DNA of 57,496 bases from Lysobacter_F sp035645555 (GTDB lineage: Bacteria; Pseudomonadota; Gammaproteobacteria; Xanthomonadales; Xanthomonadaceae): assembly GCA_035645555.1 (NCBI GenBank), contig DASQMI010000064.1, positions 1 to 57,496 on the forward strand, written 5' to 3'. Below are positions 8,087 through 18,933 of this stretch, one piece after another. Position 1 is the stretch's first letter; each line of letters begins with the position of its first letter. The position numbers and the translations under genes were made by a program. The notes under the pieces were generated by a model. That model saw nothing but the letters and a program-made list of their open reading frames with translations. It searched no databases and was not told the origin of the DNA.

Positions 8087-9480
8087 AGCCGCTGCGCCTG
8101 TCCGAGATCGCGCGCATGACCGGCGGCCGCCTGCACGGCGAGGATCGCACGGTCGATGCGCTGGCCACCGATACCCGTGTGTTGCCGCAGGCGGGCGCGG
8201 CGCTGTTCGTCGCGCTCAAGGGCGCGCGCTTCGACGGCCACGACCATGTTGCCGCCGCGGCGCAGGGCGGGGTGGCCGCCGCGCTGGTGGCGCGCGAAGT
8301 GGACGCGCCGGTGCCGCAGGTGGTGGTCGCCGACACCGAGCGCGCGCTCGCCGATCTCGCCGCCGCGGTACAGCGCGGACGCGGCACGAAGGTCGTCGCG
8401 ATCACCGGCAGCAACGGAAAGACCAGCGTCAAGACGCTGACGTTCGCGATCCTGGAGCGCGCCGGCCGCGCGTACGCGAATCCCGGCAACCGCAACAACG
8501 AAATCGGCCTGCCGCTGGCGGTGCTCGAGGCGCCGGACGATGCCGAGTTCGCGGTGTACGAGATGGGCGCCGGCAAGCCCGGCGACATCGCCTACCTGTG
8601 CGCGATCGCGCGTCCGGACGTGTCGATCGTCAACAACATCGCGCCGGCGCATCTCGAGCGTATGGGCAGCCTGCTCGGCGTCGCCGACACCAAGGCGGCG
8701 ATCTACGACGCGCTGCCGCCGGACGGCACCGCGGTGATCAACGCCGACGACGCGTTCGCGCCGTACTTCGCCGAACGCGCACACGGCCGCCGCCTGCTGT
8801 GGTTCGGGCTGGACCACGATGCCGATCTGGGCGCGCGCGACATCGAGGCGTTCGAGACCGGCTCGCGGTTCACCATGGTCACCCCGGCCGGCGAAGCCGC
8901 GGTCGAGCTGCACATGCCCGGCCGCCACAACGTGCGCAACGCGCTCGCTGCGGCCGGCCTCGCGCTCGGCCTCGGCGTGCCGCTGGCCACCATCGTCGAC
9001 GGCCTGCAGGCCGCGCGCCCGGTCGCCGGCCGGCTGGTGACGCACCGTCTCGCCGGCGGTGCGCACCTGATCGACGACAGCTATAACGCCAACCCCGGCT
9101 CGCTCGCTGCCGGGATCGACACCCTGGCCGAAACCTGCCGGGCCACCGGCGAGGCGGCGTGGCTGGTGCTGGGCGACATGCGCGAACTCGGCGCCGACGG
9201 CGCCGCGCTGCATGCCGAGGCCGGGCGCCGCGCGAAAGGCGCCGGCATCGCGCGGCTGTTCGCGCTCGGCGAGCTGAGCGCGCATGCGGCCGACGCGTTC
9301 GGCGCCGGCGCGGCGCATTACCCGGATCACGACGGACTGGCGGCCGCGCTGGCCGCCGCGCTCGCGCAGACGCAGGGGGGCGTGCGCGTGCTGGTGAAGG
9401 GATCGCGCGGCAGCGCGATGGATCGAATCGTCACGGCGCTGCTCGCGGCCGACGGGAAGGGGACACACCATGCTGCTTGA
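8083..9480 (+). CDS. murF: UDP-MurNAc-tripeptide:D-Ala-D-Ala ligase
   Basis: MurF completes the UDP-MurNAc-pentapeptide by adding the D-Ala-D-Ala made by Ddl, encoded downstream. The 465-residue product has an N-terminal UDP-binding domain, the ATP P-loop ITGSNGKTS at about residues 105-113, the NEIGLP block, a central GRHNVRNALAA region, and the C-terminal domain with DDSYNANP. It starts inside the murE stop (ATGA). It overlaps mraY by 11 nt, the longest overlap in the run. Confidence 0.96.
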   Translation: MKPLRLSEIARMTGGRLHGEDRTVDALATDTRVLPQAGAALFVALKGARFDGHDHVAAAAQGGVAAALVAREVDAPVPQVVVADTERALADLAAAVQRGRGTKVVAITGSNGKTSVKTLTFAILERAGRAYANPGNRNNEIGLPLAVLEAPDDAEFAVYEMGAGKPGDIAYLCAIARPDVSIVNNIAPAHLERMGSLLGVADTKAAIYDALPPDGTAVINADDAFAPYFAERAHGRRLLWFGLDHDADLGARDIEAFETGSRFTMVTPAGEAAVELHMPGRHNVRNALAAAGLALGLGVPLATIVDGLQAARPVAGRLVTHRLAGGAHLIDDSYNANPGSLAAGIDTLAETCRATGEAAWLVLGDMRELGADGAALHAEAGRRAKGAGIARLFALGELSAHAADAFGAGAAHYPDHDGLAAALAAALAQTQGGVRVLVKGSRGSAMDRIVTALLAADGKGTHHAA

Positions 9481-10555
9481 GCTCGCGCGCTGGCTGGAAC
9501 AGCTGCAGAGCCTGTTCGGACTGTTCGGCTACCTCACGTTCCGCGGCATCCTCAGCGCGTTGACCGCGCTGTTCCTGTCGCTGTGGTGGGGCCCGGCGGT
9601 GATCCGCCGGCTCGCCCAGCTCAAGGGCGGCCAGCCGATCCGCAAGGACGGCCCGCAGTCGCACTTCTCCAAGGCCGGCACGCCGACCATGGGCGGCGCG
9701 CTGATCCTGCTCGCGGTCGCCGCGTCGGTGCTGCTGTGGGGTGACCTGCGCAACCGCTACGTGTGGCTGGTGCTGGTGGTGATGGTCGCGTTCGGCGCGA
9801 TCGGCTGGTGGGACGACTGGATCAAGATCGTCAAGCGCGATCCCAACGGCATGCGCTCGCGCACCAAGTACGCGCTGCAGTCGCTGTTCGGGCTCGGCGC
9901 CGGCCTGTTCCTCTACTACACCGCCGACGTGCCGGCGGCGACCACGTTCTACATCCCGTTCTTCAAGGCGGTCGCGCTGCCGCTGGTCGGGGTCACGTTC
10001 GTGGCGATCGCCTACTTCTGGATCGTCGGCTTCTCCAACGCGGTCAACCTCACCGACGGCCTGGACGGGCTGGCGATCATGCCGACCGTGCTGGTGGCCT
10101 GCGCGCTCGGTGTGTTCGCCTACGCCTCCGGCAACGCGGTGTTCTCCGAGTACCTGCAGATCCCCAGCATTCCGGGTGCCGGCGAGCTGGTGGTGATCTG
10201 CGCGGCGATCGCCGGCGCCGGGCTCGGCTTCCTGTGGTTCAACACCTATCCGGCGATGGTGTTCATGGGCGACATCGGCGCGCTGGCGCTCGGTGCGGTG
10301 CTCGGCACGGTCGCGGTGATCGTGCGCCAGGAACTGGTGCTGGTGGTGATGGGCGGGATCTTCGTGATCGAGACGCTGTCGGTGATGATCCAGGTGGCGT
10401 CGTTCAAGCTCACCGGCAAGCGCGTGTTCCGGATGGCGCCGATCCACCACCACTTCGAGCTGAAGGGCTGGCCCGAGCCGCGGGTGATCGTGCGCTTCTG
10501 GATCATCTCGGTGGTGCTGGTGCTGGTCGGCCTCGCCACGTTGAAGGTGCGCTGA
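9470..10555 (+). CDS. mraY: Phospho-MurNAc-pentapeptide transferase (lipid I synthase)
   Basis: MraY transfers phospho-MurNAc-pentapeptide to undecaprenyl phosphate, making lipid I in the inner membrane. The 361-residue protein has about ten membrane segments and the family's cytoplasmic motifs: WWDDWIK, NLTDGLDGLA, FMGDIGA and the HHHFELKGW loop near the C-terminus. The ATG at 9470 has AAGGGG upstream and lies inside the end of murF. The next gene starts in its stop codon (TGATG) and is ftsW, not murD as in the textbook cluster. Confidence 0.97.
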   Translation: MLLELARWLEQLQSLFGLFGYLTFRGILSALTALFLSLWWGPAVIRRLAQLKGGQPIRKDGPQSHFSKAGTPTMGGALILLAVAASVLLWGDLRNRYVWLVLVVMVAFGAIGWWDDWIKIVKRDPNGMRSRTKYALQSLFGLGAGLFLYYTADVPAATTFYIPFFKAVALPLVGVTFVAIAYFWIVGFSNAVNLTDGLDGLAIMPTVLVACALGVFAYASGNAVFSEYLQIPSIPGAGELVVICAAIAGAGLGFLWFNTYPAMVFMGDIGALALGAVLGTVAVIVRQELVLVVMGGIFVIETLSVMIQVASFKLTGKRVFRMAPIHHHFELKGWPEPRVIVRFWIISVVLVLVGLATLKVR

Positions 10556-11838
10556 TGGATTTCGGCACGCGCCAGGCGACCCGACTGGAGGCGATCGGCG
10601 GCCGCGTCGATCCGTGGCTGCTGGGCGCGGTGCTCGCGCTCGGCTGCCTCGGCTTCGTCATGGTCGGCTCCAGTTCGATGGCCAAGGCGGATGCCGACGG
10701 CCTCGGCGCGTTCTACTTCCTGGTGCGCCACGCGATGTTCCTCGGTGCCGGTCTGCTCGCCGCGCTGTGGGTGATGCGGCTGGAGCTGAAGACGGTCGAG
10801 CAGCGCAGTCAGTGGCTGCTGCCGGTGTGCCTGCTGATGCTGCTGCTGGTGTTCGTGCCGGGCTTCGGTCACGAGGTCAACGGCGCGCGCCGCTGGATCA
10901 ACCTCGGCGTGTCCAATTTCCAGGTGGTCGAGGCGGTGAAGGTGTTCTACATCGTCTGGCTGGCGAGCTACCTCAAGCGCTATAGCGAGGAGGTCAGCGC
11001 CACCTGGCCGGCGATGCTCAAGCCGCTCGGGGTCGCCGTGCTGCTGGTGTGTCTGCTGCTGCTGCAGCCGGACTTCGGCTCCTCGACGCTGCTGCTCGGC
11101 ATTACCGCGGGCATGCTGGTGCTGGGCGGGGTCAACATGCCGCGCATGTTCGGTCCGGTGCTGGTCGGGCTGCCGGTGCTGGTGGCAGTGGCGATCGCCG
11201 AGCCGTACCGGGTCAAGCGCCTCACCTCGTTCATCGATCCGTTCGCCGATCCGTTCGGCTCGGGCTACCAGCTCGCCAATGCGCTGATGGCGGTCGGCCG
11301 CGGCGAATGGTTCGGTGTCGGACTCGGTGCGTCGGTGCAGAAGCTCAACTACCTGCCGGAAGCGCACACCGACTTCATCCTCGCGGTGATTGCCGAGGAG
11401 CTCGGCTTCGCCGGTGTGCTGCTGGTGGTGGCGCTGTTCACCCTGCTGGTCGGGCGCGCGTTGTGGGTCGGCTACGACTGCGTGCGCATGCGCCGCTACT
11501 TCGCCGGCTACTGCGCATTCGGCATCGCGCTGTGGATGGGGCTGCAGAGCTTCGTCTCGATCGGCGTCAACCTCGGCCTGCTGCCGACCAAGGGCCTGAC
11601 CCTGCCGCTGGTGTCCTACGGCGGCTCCAGCGTGGTGATGACCTGCGCCGCGCTCGGCCTGCTGCTGCGCGTGTCCTACGAGCTCGAGCGGGCCAAGCGC
11701 CAGGTGGCGCTGCGCCGAGGCGAGGTTGCCACCGCGCCATCGGAGCCGCTCCTGCACGCGGGCGCGACGGTCACTCCGCTGCGCGGCACCAGCCGCCTGC
11801 GCGAGCGCGTCGAACCGACGCTGGGGGTGACGCCGTGA
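10555..11838 (+). CDS. ftsW: Septal peptidoglycan polymerase FtsW
   Basis: FtsW is the SEDS-family glycosyltransferase that polymerises lipid II at the division site, paired with FtsI. The 427-residue protein has about ten membrane segments, the NGARRWI block after the fourth, the large periplasmic loop with YQLANALMAVGRG, and the C-terminal LPLVSYGGSS motif typical of SEDS proteins. The ATG shares a base with the mraY stop, and its own stop overlaps the murG GTG. About 45 polar residues follow the last membrane helix as a cytoplasmic tail. Confidence 0.96.
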   Translation: MDFGTRQATRLEAIGGRVDPWLLGAVLALGCLGFVMVGSSSMAKADADGLGAFYFLVRHAMFLGAGLLAALWVMRLELKTVEQRSQWLLPVCLLMLLLVFVPGFGHEVNGARRWINLGVSNFQVVEAVKVFYIVWLASYLKRYSEEVSATWPAMLKPLGVAVLLVCLLLLQPDFGSSTLLLGITAGMLVLGGVNMPRMFGPVLVGLPVLVAVAIAEPYRVKRLTSFIDPFADPFGSGYQLANALMAVGRGEWFGVGLGASVQKLNYLPEAHTDFILAVIAEELGFAGVLLVVALFTLLVGRALWVGYDCVRMRRYFAGYCAFGIALWMGLQSFVSIGVNLGLLPTKGLTLPLVSYGGSSVVMTCAALGLLLRVSYELERAKRQVALRRGEVATAPSEPLLHAGATVTPLRGTSRLRERVEPTLGVTP

Positions 11839-12904
11839 GCCGGCCCGTGCTGCTGCTCGCCGGCGGGACCGGCGGCCACATCTTTCCGGCGATCGCGACC
11901 GCGCACGCGTTGCGCGCGCGCGGCGTCCCGGTGCGCTGGATCGGCAGTGAAGGCGGCATGGAGACGCGGCTGGTGCCGGCCCACGGCATCGAGGTCGACA
12001 CCATCGCGGTGCGCGGCATCCGCGGCAAGGGCCTCGGCACGCTGTTGCGCGCGCCGTTCGTCGTCGCCTCGGCGGTGTCGGCCGCGCGCCGTCTGGTCAA
12101 GCGCCACGCGCCGCGTGCGGTGATCAGCTTCGGCGGTTTCGCCGCCGGCCCCGGCGGTCTGGCGGCGCGGCTGTGCGGGGTGCCGCTGCTGGTGCACGAG
12201 CAGAACCGCGCGCCGGGCATGACCAACCGCGTGCTGTCGAAATTCGCCGCGCGCGTGCTGACCGGCTTCCCCGGCACGTTCGCGGGCGAGGAGGCGGTCG
12301 GCAATCCGGTGCGCGCCGAGATCGCCGCGATCGCGGCGCCGGCTGCGCGTTTTGCCGGCCGCAGCGGTCCGCTGCGCGTGCTGGTGCTGGGCGGCAGTCA
12401 GGGCGCGCGCGCGCTCAACGAGGCCGTGCCGCAGGCATTGGCGATGCTGCGCGACGCGCATCCGATCGAGGTCCGTCACCAGTGCGGCGAGAAGCTGCGC
12501 GAGGACGCCGAGCGCGCGTACCGCGACGCCGGCATCGTGGCGTCGGTCGAGCCGTTCATCGCCGACATGGCGGCGGCCTACGCCTGGGCCGACCTGGTGA
12601 TCTGCCGCGCGGGCGCGCTGACCTTGGCCGAGCTGTGCGCGGCCGGTGTCGGCAGCCTGCTGGTGCCGTTCCCGCAGGCGGTCGACGACCACCAGACCAA
12701 GAACGCGCAGTACCTGGTCGAACGCGGCGCCGCCCGCCTGCTGCCGCAGGGTGAGGGACTGGCCGCGCAGCTGGCCGAGGCGATTGCCGCCTGCGCGGCA
12801 CGCGAGATCCTGCTGCGCATGGGCGAAGCCGCGCGCACGTTGGCGCGCGCGGATGCGGCCGAGCGGGTGGCGCAGATCGTGATCGAAACCACGGAGGCGC
12901 ACGC

Positions 12905-12908
<4 letters not shown>
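11835..12908 (+). CDS. murG: UDP-GlcNAc:lipid I GlcNAc-transferase (lipid II synthase)
   Basis: MurG adds GlcNAc to lipid I on the cytoplasmic face, making lipid II. The 357-residue GT-B protein starts with GTG inside the ftsW stop (GTGA). The acceptor-site glycine loop is Gly10-Gly-Thr-Gly-Gly-His15, SFGGFAAGPGG follows near residue 95, and the C-terminal donor-site block contains GGSQGARALN and RAGALTLAEL with the family's PFPQAVDDHQ segment. The length is normal. Confidence 0.97.
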
Positions 12909-14361
<1,453 letters not shown>

Positions 14362-14365
<4 letters not shown>

Positions 14366-15333
14366 CCGCATTCTCGCCACCGCGCATCAGCGACCCGGCC
14401 GCGTTCGGCCGCGTCGCCGTGCTGATGGGCGGCACCAGCTCCGAGCGCGAGGTGTCGCTCGATTCCGGCCGCAACGTGCTGGAGGCGCTGCAGTCGCGCG
14501 GCGTCGACGCGTTCGCGGTCGATGGCATCCCCGCGCTCATCGAGGCGATCCGCGCCGGCCGCGTCGACCGTGTGTTCAACATCCTCCACGGCAGCGTCGG
14601 CGGCGGCGAGGACGGCGTGCTGCAGGGCCTGCTCACCGCGCTCGGCGTGCCGTTCACGGGTTCCGACGTGCTTGGCTCGGCGCTCGCCATGGACAAGATC
14701 CGCACCAAGCAGGTGTGGCTGTCGCTCGGTCTGCCGACGCCGCGCTACGTGCGGCTGGCCAAGGGCGCGGACGTGCATGCCGCCGCGCGCGAACTCGGCC
14801 TGCCGGTGATCGTCAAGCCGTCGTGCGAGGGCTCCAGCGTCGGCGTGTCGCGGGTGTTCGACGATGCGGGACTCGACGAGGCGGTCGCGCTCGCCGCGCA
14901 GTATCCGGGCGAACTGCTGATGGAGCAGATGATCGTCGGCGACGAGCTCACCGTCGGCATCCTGCGCGACGGCGACGGCCACCGCGCGCTGCCGTCGATC
15001 CGCATCGTGCCGAAGGGCGAGTGGTACGACTACCACGCCAAGTACGTCGCCGAGGACACCCAGTACCTGTGCCCGGGCCTCGACGGCGACGCCGAGGCGG
15101 AGATCCGCCGCATCGCGCTGGCCGCGTTCGAGGCGGCCGGCTGCAGCGGCTGGGGGCGGGTGGACGTGATGCGCGACCGCGCCACCGGCCGCTTCTACCT
15201 GCTCGAGGTCAACACCGCGCCGGGCATGACCAGCCATTCGCTGGTGCCGAAGGCCGCGCGCCAGCTCGGCATCGAGTTCGACGCGCTGTGCTGGCGCATC
15301 CTCGAGACGTCGCTGGGAGGTGCGGCCCGGTGA
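14362..15333 (+). CDS. ddlB: D-alanine--D-alanine ligase
   Basis: This ATP-grasp enzyme makes the D-Ala-D-Ala dipeptide used by MurF. The 323-residue protein starts with GTG inside the murC stop and has GGGAG upstream. It shows the family's GGTSSEREVSLDSG start, the VFNILHGSVGGGEDGVLQG substrate block, KPSCEGSSVGV for ATP binding, and NTAPGMTSHSLVPKAA near the end. The clustered position, as in E. coli ddlB, supports the symbol. The stop overlaps the ftsQ GTG. Confidence 0.96.
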
Positions 15334-16070
15334 ACGCGCTGCTCCGCCTCGTTGCCTGGACGCTCGCGCTGGCGCTGGTCGCGCTGCCGGTCGTGGCCGT
15401 GCTCAACGGCTGGATCGGCACCGCGCAGTGGCCGCTGCGCACGTTGCGGGTGACGGGCGAGTTCGAGCGTGTCAGCGAGGCGCAGTTGCGCGCCGCGCTC
15501 GTCCCGCACGCGCGCCGCGGTTTCTTCGCGGTCGAGCTGGACCGCGCGCAGGCGGCGGTGGCCGCGTTGCCGTGGGTGGCGCGCGCCGAGGTGCGCAAGC
15601 GCTGGCCGGACGTACTGGAAGTGACGGTGGTGGAGCACAAGCCATTCGCGCGCTGGGGCGCCGACCGTGTGCTGTCGACCGAAGGCCGCCTGTTCGTCGC
15701 CGGGAACGCCCGCCTGCCGGCCGGGCTGCCGCGCTTCGACGGTCCCGAGGCGCGCGCCGCGGAAATCGTCGCGCTCTACAACGAGTCGCGCGCGCTGTTC
15801 GCGCCGATCGGCCTGCAGGTGCGCGAGGTCGGGCTCGACAAGCGCGGCAGCTGGTCGCTCGCGCTTAGCTCCGGCACCGAGGTGGTGCTGGGCCGCAGCG
15901 AGTCGCGCGCGCGCCTGCTGCGCTTCGCCCGCCTGCTGCCGCGCCTGCTCGCCGGCGGCACGCAGCGGCTGGAGCGCGCCGACCTCCGCTACACCAACGG
16001 CTTCGCGCTGTCGTGGAAACCGCTGCCGAAGGCGGACCGCGACGCAACGCACTCGCAAGGGAACACATGA
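15330..16070 (+). CDS. ftsQ: Cell division protein FtsQ
   Basis: FtsQ is the bitopic divisome scaffold that recruits FtsL and FtsB. The 246-residue protein starts at a GTG overlapping the ddlB stop. It has a short cytoplasmic end, one membrane helix at about residues 7-27, a POTRA domain (about 35-100) with the characteristic LPWVARAEVRKRWPDVLEV pattern, and a beta domain. The last 20 residues are polar and poorly conserved. Its stop overlaps the ftsA ATG. Confidence 0.95.
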   Translation: MNALLRLVAWTLALALVALPVVAVLNGWIGTAQWPLRTLRVTGEFERVSEAQLRAALVPHARRGFFAVELDRAQAAVAALPWVARAEVRKRWPDVLEVTVVEHKPFARWGADRVLSTEGRLFVAGNARLPAGLPRFDGPEARAAEIVALYNESRALFAPIGLQVREVGLDKRGSWSLALSSGTEVVLGRSESRARLLRFARLLPRLLAGGTQRLERADLRYTNGFALSWKPLPKADRDATHSQGNT

Positions 16071-17302
16071 ACCGCAAGGGCGACAAATCGCTGATCGTGG
16101 GCCTCGACATCGGCACCTCCAAGGTGGTGGCGCTGGTGGGCGAGTACTCGCCCGGCAATCCGATCGAGGTGATCGGCATCGGCAGCCACGAGTCGCGCGG
16201 GCTCAAGCGCGGCGTGGTGGTCGACATCGAATCGACCGTGCAGTCGATCCAGCGCGCGATCGAGGAGGCCGAGCTGATGGCCGGCTGCGAGATCCGCTCG
16301 GTGTACGCGTCGATCTCCGGAAGCCACATCCAGTGCCGCAACTCGCAGGGCATCGCGCCGATCCGCGACGGCGAGGTCACCTACGGCGACCTCGAGCGCG
16401 TGCTGGAGGCGGCGAAGGCGGTCGCGATCCCGGCCGACCAGAAGATCCTGCACGCGATCCCGCGCGACTACGTGCTCGACGATTCGCAGGAAGGCATCCG
16501 CAATCCGGTCGGCATGACCGGCGTGCGGCTGGAGGTGCACGCGCATCTGGTCGTATGCGCGCAGTCGGCGGCAGCCAACATCACCAAGTGCGTGCAGCGC
16601 TGCGGGTTGCAGGTCGACGACCTGATCCTGAGCGTGCTGGCCTCCAGCACCGCGGTGCTGACCGCCGACGAGAAGGAGCTCGGCGTGGTGCTGGTCGACA
16701 TCGGCGCCGGCACCACCGACATCGCGGTGTTCGTGCAGGGTGCGATCGCGCACTCGGCCTCGCTGCCGATCGCCGGCGACAAGGTCACCGAGGACATCGC
16801 GCACATGCTGCGCACGCCGACGCCGGAAGCGGAGCAGATCAAGGTGCGCTACGCCTGCGCGCTGGCGCAGATGGCCACCGCCGAAGAGAGCATCCAGGTG
16901 CCGAGCGTGGGCGATCGCCCGCCGCGCCGGATGCCGCGCCATTCGCTCGCGCAGGCGGTGCAGGCGCGCTACGAGGAGATCTTCGAGATGGTGCAGGCCG
17001 AGCTGCGCCGCAGCGGCTTCGAGCCGCATGTGCGCGCCGGCATCGTGCTGACCGGCGGCGCTTCCAAGATGGAAGGCGTCGTCGAGCTGGCCGAGGAGAT
17101 GCTGCAGATGCCGGTGCGTGTCGGCATCCCGCAGCACGTGACCGGCCTCGGCGAAGTGGTGGGCAACCCGGTGCACGCCACCGGCGTCGGCCTGCTGCTG
17201 ATGGGAAGCCAGATCGAGAACCCGCGACGCCCGGTGCTGTCCAGCAGCCGGGCCGGCGGGCTGCTGGCGAAGTTGAAGAACTGGTATCGCGGCGAGTTTT
17301 GA
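16067..17302 (+). CDS. ftsA: Cell division protein FtsA
   Basis: FtsA is the actin-like protein that tethers FtsZ to the membrane. The 411-residue product has GLDIGTSKVVALVGE at the N-terminus (phosphate 1), the 1C-domain insertion, VDIGAGTTDIAVF (phosphate 2), GIVLTGGASKMEG for adenosine binding, and a C-terminal amphipathic helix rich in Leu/Lys/Trp/Tyr that would bind the membrane. It starts inside the ftsQ stop. Unlike the preceding genes it does not overlap its successor: 135 nt separate it from ftsZ. Confidence 0.97.
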   Translation: MNRKGDKSLIVGLDIGTSKVVALVGEYSPGNPIEVIGIGSHESRGLKRGVVVDIESTVQSIQRAIEEAELMAGCEIRSVYASISGSHIQCRNSQGIAPIRDGEVTYGDLERVLEAAKAVAIPADQKILHAIPRDYVLDDSQEGIRNPVGMTGVRLEVHAHLVVCAQSAAANITKCVQRCGLQVDDLILSVLASSTAVLTADEKELGVVLVDIGAGTTDIAVFVQGAIAHSASLPIAGDKVTEDIAHMLRTPTPEAEQIKVRYACALAQMATAEESIQVPSVGDRPPRRMPRHSLAQAVQARYEEIFEMVQAELRRSGFEPHVRAGIVLTGGASKMEGVVELAEEMLQMPVRVGIPQHVTGLGEVVGNPVHATGVGLLLMGSQIENPRRPVLSSSRAGGLLAKLKNWYRGEF

Positions 17303-17306
17303 CGGT

Positions 17307-17332
17307 GAGGCAGGCAGGCGAGGCAGGCAGGC
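17307..17332 (+). repeat. Tandem duplication of a 13-mer in the ftsA-ftsZ gap
   Basis: GAGGCAGGCAGGC occurs twice in tandem (17307-17319 and 17320-17332), starting 5 nt after the ftsA stop. Each unit itself holds a GGCA/GCAG microrepeat. The rest of the 135-nt gap has no clear promoter or terminator. This could be a slippage-prone spacer or part of the ftsZ leader; no function is evident. Confidence 0.8.
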
Positions 17333-17437
17333 GAGCACAGGTAGAGACGACGTAAGGCCCCGGTAACGAAACCAACACACAAGACGCTGGGATGGCGGCG
17401 ACGGCCCCAATCCCGGCCACAAGCGGAGGACGAGGAC

Positions 17438-18643
17438 ATGGCACATTTCGAACTGGTCGAGAAGATGGCCCCGAACGCGGTGATCAAGGTCATCGGCGTG
17501 GGCGGCGGCGGCGGCAACGCGGTCGCGCACATGGTCAACGGCAGCGTCGACGGGGTGGAGTTCATCACCGCCAACACCGACGCGCAGGCGATCAAGAACT
17601 GCGGCGCCAAGCTGCAGCTGCAGCTGGGCAGCAACGTCACCAAGGGCCTCGGCGCCGGCGCGAATCCGGAAGTCGGCCGCCAGGCCGCGCTGGAGGATCG
17701 CGAGCGCATCATGGACGCGCTGTCGGGCGCGGACATGGTGTTCATCACCGCCGGCATGGGCGGCGGCACCGGCACCGGCGCGGCGCCGGTGGTGGCGCAG
17801 CTCGCCAAGGAGATGGGCATCCTGACGGTGGCGGTGGTCACCAAGCCGTTCCCGTTCGAGGGCCGCCGCCGCATGCAGGTGGCGCTGAAGGGCATCGAGG
17901 AGTTGTCGCACCACTGCGACTCGCTGATCACGATCCCGAACGAGAAGCTGATCACCGTGCTTGGCCGCAACGCAACGATGATCCAGGCGTTCCGCGCCGC
18001 CAACGACGTGCTGCTCGGCGCGGTGCAGGGCATCGCCGACCTGATCGTGCGCCCGGGCCTGATCAACGTCGACTTCGCCGACGTCCGCACGGTGATGAGC
18101 GAGATGGGCCTGGCGATGATGGGCACCGGCAGCGCCCGCGGCGACGACCGCGCGCAGGCGGCGGCCGAGGCGGCGATCCAGAACCCGTTGCTCGACGACG
18201 TCAACCTGGCCGGCGCCAACGGCATCCTGGTCAACATCACCGCCGGCTCCGACTTCACGATGGCCGAGTTCGACGAGATCGGTCGCACCATCGAGAACTT
18301 CGCCAGCGAGGATGCGACCGTCGTGATCGGCACCGTGCTCGATCCGGACATGCAGGACGAAGTGCGGGTGACCGTGGTCGCCACCGGCCTCAACCGCGCC
18401 ACCACCCGCCAGAGCGTGCGTAGCGCCGAGCGCGAGTACCAGCGCGCGCCGGTGCAGCTGGTGCGCAACGCGACCACCGGGCAGCCGGAGTTCTCGGCGA
18501 TGGACCGCATGGAGCCGGCGGCGCCGAGTTTCGCCAGCGGCCTGCGTGGCCGCGCCGAACCGTCCACCCCGGCGGTGGCCGACTTCGGCAGCGACGCCAG
18601 CTATCTGGACATCCCGGCGTTCCTGCGTCGCCAGGCCGACTGA
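17438..18643 (+). CDS. ftsZ: Cell division GTPase FtsZ
   Basis: FtsZ is the tubulin homologue that forms the cytokinetic ring. The 401-residue protein has the GTP-binding glycine loop Gly108-Gly-Gly-Thr-Gly-Thr-Gly114, a polymerisation core to about 320, a disordered linker, and the conserved C-terminal peptide LDIPAFLRRQAD that binds FtsA and ZipA. A strong purine-rich ribosome-binding site (GGAGGACGAGG) precedes the ATG. The 135-nt gap after ftsA and its own ribosome-binding site allow expression independent of the coupled genes upstream. Confidence 0.98.
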   Translation: MAHFELVEKMAPNAVIKVIGVGGGGGNAVAHMVNGSVDGVEFITANTDAQAIKNCGAKLQLQLGSNVTKGLGAGANPEVGRQAALEDRERIMDALSGADMVFITAGMGGGTGTGAAPVVAQLAKEMGILTVAVVTKPFPFEGRRRMQVALKGIEELSHHCDSLITIPNEKLITVLGRNATMIQAFRAANDVLLGAVQGIADLIVRPGLINVDFADVRTVMSEMGLAMMGTGSARGDDRAQAAAEAAIQNPLLDDVNLAGANGILVNITAGSDFTMAEFDEIGRTIENFASEDATVVIGTVLDPDMQDEVRVTVVATGLNRATTRQSVRSAEREYQRAPVQLVRNATTGQPEFSAMDRMEPAAPSFASGLRGRAEPSTPAVADFGSDASYLDIPAFLRRQAD

Positions 18644-18667
18644 GCGGCGCACGCCGCCTTCTCCTGC

Positions 18668-18693
18668 GGGGGAGGGCGGCTGCCGGCTCCCCC
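18668..18693 (+). other. Stem-loop after ftsZ
   Basis: GGGGGAG (18668-18674) pairs perfectly with CTCCCCC (18687-18693) around a 12-nt GC-rich loop. No T-run follows, so it is more likely an mRNA 3' stabiliser or a pause site than a terminator. Confidence 0.45.
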
Positions 18694-18748
18694 ACGTCGC
18701 GCGATGGCGCCAGTCACTCCGCATCGCCCGGTGTCCGCCGGGTCCTGT

Positions 18749-18779
18749 GCCGGTCGGCCACCCGCCGACCGGCCGTTTT
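18749..18779 (+). terminator. Intrinsic terminator after ftsZ
   Basis: A perfect 9-bp stem (18749-18757 with 18765-18773) with a 7-nt loop is followed by CGTTTT. It lies about 105 nt after the ftsZ stop and before the lpxC promoter region, so it would close the dcw transcript. Confidence 0.75.
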
Positions 18780-18825
18780 CGACGGCGCAGGCAGCGCCGA
18801 TGCTTGCGCGATGCGGCCGCTTCCG

Positions 18826-18854
18826 TTCAGGTTCAGCCACTCGCGTGCTACGCT
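18826..18854 (+). promoter_or_regulatory. Candidate lpxC promoter
   Basis: TTCAGG at 18826-18831, a 17-nt spacer, and TACGCT at 18849-18854 form a weak sigma-70-like pair just after the ftsZ terminator. The resulting leader would be about 73 nt. Both hexamers deviate from consensus. Confidence 0.4.
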
Positions 18855-18933
18855 TCCGGCGCTTCACGGTTTCCGTGATACCGCCCCACCGAGGTTCCCC
18901 GCCGACTCCGCCGTGTGCGGAAGGCCGCCCGCC

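Noticed and set aside
10500..10600. A hidden or shifted murD between mraY and ftsW
   Set aside because: The two genes share a base at their junction, and neither contains an inserted Mur-ligase P-loop.
15989..18724. Long minus-strand open frames opposite ftsA and ftsZ (911 and 532 codons)
   Set aside because: They overlap two certain genes completely, lack ribosome-binding sites and domains, and are expected by-products of high-GC codon use.
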